Shown here piece after piece: positions 16,196 to 23,728 of a stretch of 64,000 nucleotides of DNA. Every line of letters starts with the position of its first letter. Position 1 is the stretch's first letter. Source of the DNA: Vibrio sp. 99-8-1 (GTDB taxonomy: Bacteria > Pseudomonadota > Gammaproteobacteria > Enterobacterales > Vibrionaceae); contig NZ_VTXE01000005.1 of the NCBI RefSeq assembly GCF_013114595.1, positions 1 to 64,000 on the forward strand, read 5' to 3'. The notes beneath the pieces were generated by a model. The model worked only from the letters and a program-made list of their open reading frames with translations, ran no database searches and was not told the origin of the DNA. The position numbers and the translations under genes are program-made.

Positions 16196-16817
16196 TGTAC
16201 TGTCCTCCCATATGCTGTTTTAGCTTAGCCAATGCCAACCTCAATCTCGATTTCACTGTTCCTATCGGGACATCAAGCTGTTGCGCTAACTGCTCTTGAG
16301 ATAACTCCTGAAAATAGACCCCTTTAATCACCGCTTGCTGAGCATCTGGCAAGCTATCAACATGCGCAAGAAGTTTGTTAGACATAAGATGGTCTTTAAA
16401 CACATCACTCTCTTGCTGCGTCGACTCTACAATGGAGTCCACAGGCCAGATATCGTCAGCCAACGAGAGCTCATTACGATGTTGCATCTTTCGCAACATA
16501 TCAAATGCGGCATTGCGCATTATAGTGTAGACCCAAGTGGTCGCTGCACCTTTATCGTCACTGTACATATGCGCTTTCTTCCAAATAGAAGTCATGGTCT
16601 CTTGAACCAACTCTTTAGCCTGCATTTCGTTATTAAACTTTTGCATGCCAAAACGCTGAATTTTGGGCGAGAAAAACTGAAACAGGTGGGTAAATGCCTG
16701 CTTGCATCTCTGCTCCGCCACTCGATTTAGCCAGTGAGAAAGCTCTATTGGCACCAGAGAATCAACGCTGATAATCTGCTCCTTTTGGATCTGTTGAGAA
16801 CTTACATTCTGCCGCAT
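16188..16817 (-). CDS. rpoE: ECF11-type sigma factor (RpoE-like)
   Basis: This is a group IV sigma factor with region 2 (AKELVQETMTSIWKKAHMY, then TWVYTIMRNAAFDMLR) and region 4 (LPDAQQAVIKGVYFQELSQE, then VPIGTVKSRLRLALAKLK), normal in length at about 209 residues. A GTG at 16826 is in frame, but the ATG at 16817 is preceded by GGTGAG at the right distance, so I use it. It is followed by chrR, making an ECF11 sigma/anti-sigma pair, which in Rhodobacter and Vibrio responds to singlet oxygen. A TGATCC-N16-CGTATT promoter directly upstream indicates autoregulation. Confidence 0.93.
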   Translation of the reverse strand: MRQNVSSQQIQKEQIISVDSLVPIELSHWLNRVAEQRCKQAFTHLFQFFSPKIQRFGMQKFNNEMQAKELVQETMTSIWKKAHMYSDDKGAATTWVYTIMRNAAFDMLRKMQHRNELSLADDIWPVDSIVESTQQESDVFKDHLMSNKLLAHVDSLPDAQQAVIKGVYFQELSQEQLAQQLDVPIGTVKSRLRLALAKLKQHMGGQYND

Positions 16818-16848
16818 ACTGCTCACCAGTTAGTGGATGTTTTACGGC

Positions 16849-16876
16849 AATACGCGTTAACAGTAATAATGGATCA
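16849..16876 (-). promoter_or_regulatory. ECF11-type promoter of the sigma-factor operon
   Basis: Minus strand: TGATCC (16876-16871), 16 bases, CGTATT (16854-16849), then 31 bases to the ATG. The -35 box TGATCC and a -10 starting CGTA are what is known for RpoE/ECF11 promoters. The same pair with the same spacing occurs before the fasciclin gene. Confidence 0.75.
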
Positions 16877-16883
16877 CTTATTT

Positions 16884-17513
16884 TTAGTTTTCATTAAAAA
16901 TAATGGTTAGACACTCAATGGCGGCATCAAAACTATCGTCGGCTAGAAAATGTCGTTTGGCTTGAAACGGCATTGGTGTTAGTTCTAAAAGCCTTGCGCA
17001 TACCCACTCAATACTCTGAAACTGCTTTTGTGAATAGAGCGCTGACACCTCTATCTTTTTTTCAAACAGCTTCTGCAAACTCTTTACCAGTATCGGCAGC
17101 GATTTATCAAGATGGCCATTACCACGGTTATCGCTATTAATAGTAGTCCAATGTGGTAACGCTTGCGCTTCTGCATACCTTAGTCCATTCTCGTTTTTCT
17201 CTATTTTAGAGAGTGAAACCAAACATTCGCCCTGAACATCAATAGTAAGATATTGATTATTATCCAAATCAAAGTTCACCAGACTCACCGATATACCCAG
17301 TTTAATCGTATGAGCATCACTTTGAAAAGAGAGAATGAACGGCTGGTCATTCTTCAGACAATCTGCCAGTAAGGTCAAGTATTCAGGTTGGTAAAGGGTT
17401 AAGCGTAACCGTCCTTGTGGAAAAAGGATAACAGGTGAAGGTATAACCGTAGCCACTGTCTGGTCTGTTTTATCCACTAGGTTCTGCAGCTCCCCCTTCT
17501 CTTTTACTATCAT
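16884..17513 (-). CDS. LON substrate-binding domain protein
   Basis: About 209 residues that match the N-terminal LON domain alone, without the ATPase and protease parts of Lon: SPVILFPQGRLRLTLYQPEYL at the start, the FILSF strand, then LTIDVQGECLVSL and a helical C-terminal half. Such proteins are cytoplasmic and may bind substrates or partners; no function is established. The ATG at 17513 is used because AAGGAG lies 5 bases upstream; a GTG at 17519 is also in frame. It ends only 8 bp before the -35 box of the sigma-factor promoter. Stand-alone LON-domain genes recur beside ECF11/chrR operons, but no matching promoter was found directly before this one. Confidence 0.78.
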   Translation of the reverse strand: MIVKEKGELQNLVDKTDQTVATVIPSPVILFPQGRLRLTLYQPEYLTLLADCLKNDQPFILSFQSDAHTIKLGISVSLVNFDLDNNQYLTIDVQGECLVSLSKIEKNENGLRYAEAQALPHWTTINSDNRGNGHLDKSLPILVKSLQKLFEKKIEVSALYSQKQFQSIEWVCARLLELTPMPFQAKRHFLADDSFDAAIECLTIIFNEN

Positions 17514-17552
17514 CGCCACTCCTTATCGCTCATTCGCAAACTGTCTCATCAG

Positions 17553-17588
17553 ATAAAAAATAAAAGCGCAGCTTAAACACACTGCGCT
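17553..17588 (-). terminator. Terminator of the fasciclin gene
   Basis: On the minus strand AGCGCAG (17588-17582), a 10-base loop, CTGCGCT (17571-17565), then TTTATTTTTT. Perfect 7-bp stem followed by a T-run, about 50 bp after the fasciclin stop and before the LON-domain gene. Confidence 0.8.
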
Positions 17589-17637
17589 CTATCGATTATT
17601 GTTGTTTTGCTCTGGCTTAATTGACTTAACCGTCGTT

Positions 17638-18138
17638 CTATTTTGGCAAAATGACGCTATCAATGACATGGATGACACCGTTGCTCGCTTCTACATCAGT
17701 GGCTAAAACTTTTGCTTGGTTTACCATCACACTTCCGTTGTTAACCGTTATGCTGACGTCCTGTCCTTGAGCTGTGGTTGCTTTAGAGAGTTTAACCACA
17801 TCCGATGCCATCACTTTTCCCGGCACAACATGATAGGTAAGAATGGCCACAAGCTGGTCTCTGTTTTCTGGTTTTAATAATGACTCTACCGTGCCAGAAG
17901 GCAACTTAGCAAACGCTTCATCCGTTGGAGCAAATACGGTAAACGGCCCATCGCCTTTTAAAGTATCGACCAACCCAGCGGCCTGAACCGCCGCGACTAG
18001 CGTGGTAAATGAGCCATTTTCCACCGCAATATCTACGATATCTTTTTTCATCTCACCGTGTTGATTGTTGTTCGAACAAGCCACAATAGCGAAGCTAGCA
18101 ATCAATAACATAAATGCTTTCATATATTTGTTTAACAT
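17638..18138 (-). CDS. Fasciclin-domain lipoprotein
   Basis: A 166-residue protein with a lipoprotein signal ([18 protein letters not shown], lipobox cysteine near residue 22) and a single fasciclin/FAS1 domain: [30 protein letters not shown], and the end motif [18 protein letters not shown]1 domains mediate adhesion in many organisms, and small bacterial ones also appear in stress regulons. The ATG at 18138 has an AGAGGAA ribosome binding site; an upstream start at 18207 would place the signal sequence internally. The promoter at 18179-18206 is identical in both boxes to that of the sigma operon, so it is very probably a target of the ECF11 factor. Confidence 0.9.
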   Translation of the reverse strand: MLNKYMKAFMLLIASFAIVACSNNNQHGEMKKDIVDIAVENGSFTTLVAAVQAAGLVDTLKGDGPFTVFAPTDEAFAKLPSGTVESLLKPENRDQLVAILTYHVVPGKVMASDVVKLSKATTAQGQDVSITVNNGSVMVNQAKVLATDVEASNGVIHVIDSVILPK

Positions 18139-18178
18139 AATTGTTCCTCTATATCCTAGTGTCCTAATGTCAGCTAGC

Positions 18179-18206
18179 AATACGTTAAGATTTTTATAAT
18201 GGATCA
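18179..18206 (-). promoter_or_regulatory. ECF11-type promoter of the fasciclin gene
   Basis: Minus strand: TGATCC (18206-18201), 16 bases, CGTATT (18184-18179), then 40 bases to the fasciclin ATG. Both boxes and the spacer length equal those of the sigma-operon promoter, while the spacers differ in sequence beyond the first four bases. Confidence 0.75.
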
Positions 18207-18371
18207 TATTAATTAATATTTTTCACCATTCTCAGCAATTACAAAGTTACTTGGTTATATTTTTAACTCACCATTTCTCTCTCAAATAAAATAAACAAAT
18301 CAGTTAACGTAAAATTAACCATGCCGCACTCATAATCCTTGCCAGAAACAGACAATCTATAAGCAGGATAA

Positions 18372-18971
18372 ATGATGAACAGACAACTAAAGACCTATCT
18401 ATTAACCATTGCTACCGTTACCAGCTGCAATGTATTTGCGTCTGCTCAAACAGACAGTATGTTTACCGAGTTTGACAGTAATAAAGACAACCAACTCTCG
18501 CTACAAGAGTTTAAAAATGGTGGCTTAGACTCAGAAGGTGACAGCTGGTCTGCTGGACTCTCTTCTGTTTGTACCACTAAGTCTCTGCAAATGGTTGAAC
18601 CAGAACTGATAAAAACCTTTGAATTAATGGACGAAAATAAAGATAAGAAACTAAACAGAGATGAGTTTAATAAAAAAGGGGAAACGGTATACAACGACTA
18701 CTGGAAGACCTCTTTTAAACAAGCCGATAGCGATAAAAACAATATGCTGTCTATGAAAGAATATAAAGATCAAGCAAGCGGTTATATAAAACGTCTTGAA
18801 GATAGTTATCAAGATAAAAATATTCCCGTAGAGTGCAAAGCAGATATGGAATATTGGCAAGGATACTACTCAGAAGCCAACAAATATGTTGATGAGTCTT
18901 TTCAGTACCTTGATGATAATAAAGATAAAAAGCTTACTTTTGATGAGTACTTAGGTAAGCATTTTAACTAA
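18372..18971 (+). CDS. Secreted EF-hand calcium-binding protein
   Basis: This 199-residue protein has a cleavable signal peptide (about residues 1-26, ending NVFASA) and four EF-hand loops, each with the DxDxDG-like spacing: FDSNKDNQLSLQEF, MDENKDKKLNRDEF, ADSDKNNMLSMKEY and LDDNKDKKLTFDEY. It should bind several calcium ions in the periplasm or outside the cell. Two cysteines may form a disulfide. It is divergent from the fasciclin gene and convergent with the chemoreceptor downstream. No catalytic domain accompanies the EF-hands, so its job could be calcium buffering or binding to another envelope protein. Confidence 0.9.
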   Translation: MMNRQLKTYLLTIATVTSCNVFASAQTDSMFTEFDSNKDNQLSLQEFKNGGLDSEGDSWSAGLSSVCTTKSLQMVEPELIKTFELMDENKDKKLNRDEFNKKGETVYNDYWKTSFKQADSDKNNMLSMKEYKDQASGYIKRLEDSYQDKNIPVECKADMEYWQGYYSEANKYVDESFQYLDDNKDKKLTFDEYLGKHFN

Positions 18972-18983
18972 TTAATCGGTTCT

Positions 18984-20561
18984 TTAAGCGTTATCACCCT
19001 GAATAGGGTGATAACCTATTCTTACGCCGCCCCAATGTCGTCCATTGACATAAATTGGCACCGAAAGGTCATGTACCACCTCCCCAGTATCTCGCTTATA
19101 AGTTTGCAATAACATGGTTTTAGTATGTTTACCGCAACGCAAGCCAACTCGGTCATCAAATATTCGCTTCGTCCGATTTTGAAGTATATCGACGTCAGCA
19201 TCCCCTGTTAGGGGCTGGCAGAACTGGTTGTTATGGGTAGGAACGTACCCTTTATCGTCCGTCGCAATCGCATAGATAATCTCATTACGTTGCTCAACAA
19301 CCGGTTCTTGCATCGCGGGCAGTACTTTGTCGCAATAGCTGTCGTACTTAGTATGATATTTCGTTGGAGTATCTGAGCCGGGCGTACTCGCTGCACGATG
19401 ATGACGGTCAAACAGTTCATTCTCCGTTAATTGACCTGCTGAGATACCATCTTCAAACTGCTTAGAGATAGATAATGCTAAGTTACTGGCCATTTTATAG
19501 ATCTCGCTATGAGTACTTTGCTCATAATGTTCGACCAGTACTGCATTGCTATGCTCTGCCATTTCCATTAAATGTCGAGACTGAGATTGCAGATGCTGCA
19601 ACTCATGATCGGTTTCCGCCAACGTCTGTTGAATATTGATAATCGATCCGGATATGGCCAATAATCCTTTTTCATTTTCTGATGCGCCGCTAGAGATGGA
19701 TGACACCTGCTGTTCAACTTGCTGAGCTTGACTAGCGATAACGCCCAAGCGTTTCTCAACACTTTCAACACTGCTAGCACCTTGATCAACTCGATTAGAA
19801 AGGGTCTGAATTGTGCCGGTTACCTCATGGGTTTCGGCTAAAATCTGGCTGACAATTTGAGTAACCTCATCGGTACTCTGAGCTGTTCGCTTTGCCAATA
19901 CTCGCACCTCATCGGCAACAACAGCGAACCCTCGTCCCGACTCTCCTGCTCTCGCCGCTTCTATAGCAGCATTCAGCGCCAATAAATTTGTTTGAGAAGC
20001 GATATCTCCTATCACCTTTGTTACATTTTGAATACGAGTGACTTGAGCATCAAGACTGCTTATTTGCTCTACCGAGGCTGTTGTGTAAGTGGTTATCTGC
20101 TGCATATTCTGTACTGCTGAGTGCAGTTCAGCCAAGCCTAGCCGGCTTGTCTCATGCATATCTTTTGATGCGGTCAATGTTTGCAATGCCGATGAAGAGG
20201 TCAGTGTTACTGTGTCGGTGATCTCTTTTGTGGTGTCACTAATATGATCAATGGACTGAAGCTGGTTACCGACTCTATTTTTTAGCTGGTCAGTAGCAAA
20301 AGAGACTTCTGCCGAGCTCACGGCACTACTGTTCATCTCATCAGCAATCAATGAGGCTATATGTTTGTTGTCTACACTTTCTTCAGGTTCTGACTCTCTA
20401 TCACTCTGCTTTTCTGCATACAAAACGACAATGACTAAGCTTCCAACACTAACAAATAGTGCTGCCGCCGCTAATCCCCAGAAATAGAGTGCCACTCCTA
20501 TAGCAATAATCCAGACAGTGACTAATATTCCTGTACGACTTGTAGATAACACCACCACCAA
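18984..20561 (-). CDS. Methyl-accepting chemotaxis protein with C-terminal sensor domain
   Basis: About 525 residues. Two closely spaced hydrophobic segments (residues 8-50) anchor it with almost no periplasmic part. The signalling domain is complete, with the hairpin tip [20 protein letters not shown] and [15 protein letters not shown]. After it comes a sensor-like domain of about 130 residues: [36 protein letters not shown], and [15 protein letters not shown], a Cache/PAS-like unit placed after the signalling tip. The protein should therefore sense a cytoplasmic cue. The start lies among a TTG and GTG codons at 20552-20561 after TAGGAG. No adaptor genes are adjacent. Confidence 0.88.
   Translation of the reverse strand: MVVVLSTSRTGILVTVWIIAIGVALYFWGLAAAALFVSVGSLVIVVLYAEKQSDRESEPEESVDNKHIASLIADEMNSSAVSSAEVSFATDQLKNRVGNQLQSIDHISDTTKEITDTVTLTSSSALQTLTASKDMHETSRLGLAELHSAVQNMQQITTYTTASVEQISSLDAQVTRIQNVTKVIGDIASQTNLLALNAAIEAARAGESGRGFAVVADEVRVLAKRTAQSTDEVTQIVSQILAETHEVTGTIQTLSNRVDQGASSVESVEKRLGVIASQAQQVEQQVSSISSGASENEKGLLAISGSIINIQQTLAETDHELQHLQSQSRHLMEMAEHSNAVLVEHYEQSTHSEIYKMASNLALSISKQFEDGISAGQLTENELFDRHHRAASTPGSDTPTKYHTKYDSYCDKVLPAMQEPVVEQRNEIIYAIATDDKGYVPTHNNQFCQPLTGDADVDILQNRTKRIFDDRVGLRCGKHTKTMLLQTYKRDTGEVVHDLSVPIYVNGRHWGGVRIGYHPIQGDNA
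18990..19015 (+). terminator. Probable hairpin terminator shared by two convergent genes
   Basis: GTTATCACCCT-GAAT-AGGGTGATAAC is a perfect 11-bp stem 18 bp after the EF-hand stop, overlapping the last codons of the convergent chemoreceptor gene. A strong T-run is missing, so termination may be partial. Confidence 0.45.
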
Positions 20562-20854
20562 CTCCTAATCAGTAAATTTCTCCGGACAGCATAGCGATTC
20601 TTATCATTAGTAAAAGGAGCTATATACCGTTGTGACCAAAGTATAATAGCTCTAGTTATACTCACGTAATCTAATGAATCCATTTTAAAGGACTGTATAA
20701 TTCTTGCCGTAGAATGACGATGCCTTCAAATCAGTGCCTTGATCAGTTGCCAATACATTCTCGCTGAACAAGCACCTTGAGATCACTTGAGTCTATCTAC
20801 TATGAAAAATAGCCAAACGACGATCTTCCAGCCTTAATTGATTGAATCGCTGTA

Positions 20855-22345
20855 ATGAAACAATTACTCTTGAGTAATGATACTAATTGCACCGTTAGCG
20901 TGGTTAATATGGACAATACTCCTCACATAAATAACAACATTGAGCTTGAACCATCGATGGCACAGATATTTGCCAAACAACGAGCACATTTTCTATCTCA
21001 AGCTAATCCAAGTTACCACGTTAGGGTTGAACAACTTACCAAGCTAAAGTCGGCTCTACTCGCCAATAAGGAAAAATTGGTTACAGCACTTAATCAGGAT
21101 TACCGTCATCGCTCTGTGGATGACAGTTTAATATCCGATATTTTGCCGTGTATAAATAACATCAATTACACCATCAAACAGCTAAAGAAATGGATGAAAC
21201 CAAGTCGTCGCCATGCAGGGCTGCTGCTCGCTCCTGCTAAAGTGACGGTTCATTATCAACCCGTTGGGGTTGTCGGTATTATTGCGCCTTGGAATTTTCC
21301 GGTGATGCTCTCTATTGGACCTTTGATCACCGCGCTTGCCGCAGGTAACCGAGCAATGATTAAGTTATCTGAGTTTACCCCTCAAACTAATGCCGTCATT
21401 GTGGCGATGCTCAAGGATATATTTGAACCCAATCATGTGGCATGTATTGAAGGCGAAGCTGAGATCGCAGCCCAGTTCTCCTCACTGCCGTTTGATCACC
21501 TACTCTTTACCGGCTCAACGACCGTTGGACGACATGTAATGAAGAGCGCGGCGGACAACCTGACGCCAGTCACCTTAGAGCTTGGTGGTAAATCTCCGGT
21601 TATTATTGCCGATGATATGGACCTAACGACGGCCGTGGAACGAATGATTTACGGGAAATGCCTCAATGCAGGGCAGATCTGCGTTGCCCCAGACTATGTA
21701 TTAGTGCCAGAAGGCAAAGAGCAGGCATTTATTCAAGCCTACAGCGCTAAATTTAATCGCATGTATGGCGATGTTGACAATAACGACGATTACGGCAGCA
21801 TTATTAATCAACGTCAGTTTGACCGAATCAAACAGCTACTGGATGATGCCCGAGAAAAAGGAGCCGAGGTCATCAGCGCTAATGGTCATGAAATCAATGA
21901 TCAGCAACGCAAGATTCCAACACAGTTGGTCACAAACACCAATGACGATATGCTAATCCGGCAACAAGAGATATTTGGCCCGCTGCTTCCCGTTATTGGT
22001 TATAAAGATATCCAGCAAGCGATACAACATATCAATGATCGACCTAGACCTCTCGCATTATATTTAATGAGCTTTGATGAAGCCGTTCAACAAGAGGTAT
22101 TAAATAACACCCATTCAGGTGGGGTCTGTATCAATGAGACTGTATTTCATGTGGCGGCAGATGATGCCCCATTTGGCGGTATTGGCCCTTCTGGAATGGG
22201 GCATTACCACGGAAAAGAAGGATTTTTGACCTTTAGTCACGCAAAAACTGTACTGACAAGAGGGAATTTCAACAGCGGTAAATTCATTCACCCTCCTTAC
22301 GGCGGCTGGATGCAAAAACTACTTATGCGATTCTTTATGCGTTGA
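20855..22345 (+). CDS. Coniferyl aldehyde dehydrogenase-like enzyme
   Basis: This 496-residue aldehyde dehydrogenase oxidises an aldehyde to the acid with NAD(P). Motifs are in order: GIIAPWNFPVMLSIGPL, the Rossmann FTGSTTVGRHVMK, the general-base glutamate in TLELGGKSP (about 242), and the nucleophile in NAGQICVAPDY (about 275). The C-terminal half with PPYGG-type ending matches the coniferyl aldehyde dehydrogenase branch, which also contains enzymes for long-chain aldehydes; the true substrate is uncertain. There is no good ribosome binding site at the first ATG; an in-frame ATG at 20909 is an alternative. No aromatic-degradation genes are nearby. Confidence 0.88.
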   Translation: MKQLLLSNDTNCTVSVVNMDNTPHINNNIELEPSMAQIFAKQRAHFLSQANPSYHVRVEQLTKLKSALLANKEKLVTALNQDYRHRSVDDSLISDILPCINNINYTIKQLKKWMKPSRRHAGLLLAPAKVTVHYQPVGVVGIIAPWNFPVMLSIGPLITALAAGNRAMIKLSEFTPQTNAVIVAMLKDIFEPNHVACIEGEAEIAAQFSSLPFDHLLFTGSTTVGRHVMKSAADNLTPVTLELGGKSPVIIADDMDLTTAVERMIYGKCLNAGQICVAPDYVLVPEGKEQAFIQAYSAKFNRMYGDVDNNDDYGSIINQRQFDRIKQLLDDAREKGAEVISANGHEINDQQRKIPTQLVTNTNDDMLIRQQEIFGPLLPVIGYKDIQQAIQHINDRPRPLALYLMSFDEAVQQEVLNNTHSGGVCINETVFHVAADDAPFGGIGPSGMGHYHGKEGFLTFSHAKTVLTRGNFNSGKFIHPPYGGWMQKLLMRFFMR

Positions 22346-22476
22346 TTATCAACGTATAAGCATTAGAGCAGTTCGCATTTCACATACGGAATTCAAGTCG
22401 CTTCTAGGGTCTGTTGATCTTTCGAGAACAGGCCATAGGTACTTGTTTATTAAGAATCTATAACAAAGGATGAGTT

Positions 22477-22857
22477 ATGTTCAGTCACGTAATGCTAGGT
22501 GCTAATGACATCGAGCAATCAAAAAAGTTTTATGATGCCATTTTGCAAGTTCTGGGGTATTCCGAAGGGGTCATCGATCATAAAGGTCGCTACTTCTATC
22601 TCAGTGATCATGGTGTTTTCTCCATCACAGCACCGCTCAACGGTGAAGCAGCAACGGCAGGTAATGGTATGACTATCGGCTTTAAAGCCAGCAGCCAAGA
22701 ACTCGTTGATACTTGGCATAAAGTAGGACTAGAAAATGGTGGAACAATATGCGAAGAGCCTCCGGGTGTAAGAGATAGCGGTAAAAGAAAACTCTATTTA
22801 GCCTATCTACGCGATCCTTCAGGAAATAAAATCTGCGCAACACATTTTATGTGGTAA
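22477..22857 (+). CDS. VOC family protein (glyoxalase-like)
   Basis: A compact 126-residue protein of the vicinal-oxygen-chelate fold: MFSHVMLGANDIEQSKKFYD with the first metal-ligand histidine, a YLSDHGVFSITAPL strand, and the end motif LRDPSGNKICATH. It has two beta-alpha-beta-beta-beta units, as usual. It may act on a small metabolite or bind an antibiotic; nothing in the context decides. The ATG follows AAGGATGAG. It lies 131 bp after the aldehyde dehydrogenase gene and may be cotranscribed with it. A GGTAACC/GGTTACC hairpin (22853-22874) spans its stop codon and may mark the end of the transcript. Confidence 0.85.
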   Translation: MFSHVMLGANDIEQSKKFYDAILQVLGYSEGVIDHKGRYFYLSDHGVFSITAPLNGEAATAGNGMTIGFKASSQELVDTWHKVGLENGGTICEEPPGVRDSGKRKLYLAYLRDPSGNKICATHFMW

Positions 22858-22907
22858 CCATTGATCGGGTTACCTGTTAGTGATGCTAATGCTTGACCGG
22901 ATTGCGA

Positions 22908-23723
22908 TTATTCCGCCGGAGAGAGCTCTACTCGACACCTAAGGCCAGCCGTGAGTTGGCCTTTTTTATTGTCTAACTGCACAATGATAGCAAAGGTGTT
23001 GCTGGCAGCATCTATCACAGGATCCACGGTTTTTATCTTACCCTTAAACCTCGCATTATCTCCCGATGTTATTAGGGTAACGTCTCTACCTCGGTTAATC
23101 TCTCCATAATACTCGGCAGGCAATACCACTTCTGCATGCATTGGGTTTAAACTTACGATTCGCAAAAAGGGAGTCTCATCCACAAACTCTCCCGGCTCTT
23201 TTAATTTCTCTACCACAACCCCGTCCAGCGGACTCATGGTTTTGCGCTGCTGCAATCTTACTCGGACTTCTGTTAGTTGAAAGGCCGCTAAGCGCTGTTC
23301 CGTCAACATTTCATCTTGTTCATTGTCAGAGATAAGGTTCTTTTTAAATAAATCTGCGTTTCGCTCTACTTTCCGAGAAGCAAATTCAAGTCTCGCCTTC
23401 ACCGTATTTAAAGCTGCTTGCTCAACGGTTGAGTCTAAGGTCATCACTACTTGCCCTTTTTTTACTCGGTCTCCAAGCTCAACAGGTAATGATTTCACCA
23501 CACCTTGTACCGCACTGCTTAACTCCACCTCTCGACTAGGTGCCAACAGGCAACTTAGCTGTGCATCATTGATAAGGTTAATATCCATGGTATCGGCAGT
23601 GACACTATCCGCGTAAGTAATATGACTAAACAAAACGGCGAACAGAGCTGTTAAGTTACATCCCCGAAAAGACATTACTTGTTTAATCGCGACGGGTCGT
23701 CTCACTGTAAACATCCATTTCAT
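22908..23723 (-). CDS. Periplasmic adaptor (HlyD/RND membrane-fusion type), export operon
   Basis: This 271-residue protein has an N-terminal signal or anchor (hydrophobic about residues 23-38) and a membrane-fusion-protein body: SSAVQGVVKSLPVELGDRVKKGQVV is the first lipoyl half, a helical hairpin with RKVERNADLFKKNLIS follows, then the second lipoyl half with SPLDGVVVEKLKEPGEFV and a beta-barrel. It is short for the family. It would bridge an inner-membrane machine and TolC. It begins 5 bp after the SecA-like stop as the last gene of the export operon. No RND or ABC pump gene is adjacent, which is unusual for such an adaptor. Confidence 0.85.
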   Translation of the reverse strand: MKWMFTVRRPVAIKQVMSFRGCNLTALFAVLFSHITYADSVTADTMDINLINDAQLSCLLAPSREVELSSAVQGVVKSLPVELGDRVKKGQVVMTLDSTVEQAALNTVKARLEFASRKVERNADLFKKNLISDNEQDEMLTEQRLAAFQLTEVRVRLQQRKTMSPLDGVVVEKLKEPGEFVDETPFLRIVSLNPMHAEVVLPAEYYGEINRGRDVTLITSGDNARFKGKIKTVDPVIDAASNTFAIIVQLDNKKGQLTAGLRCRVELSPAE

Positions 23724-23728
23724 TTAAT

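Noticed and set aside
22853-22874. GGTAACC/GGTTACC hairpin as a firm terminator of the VOC gene
   Set aside because: Only a 7-bp stem and no T-run on either strand; mentioned with the gene but not called separately.
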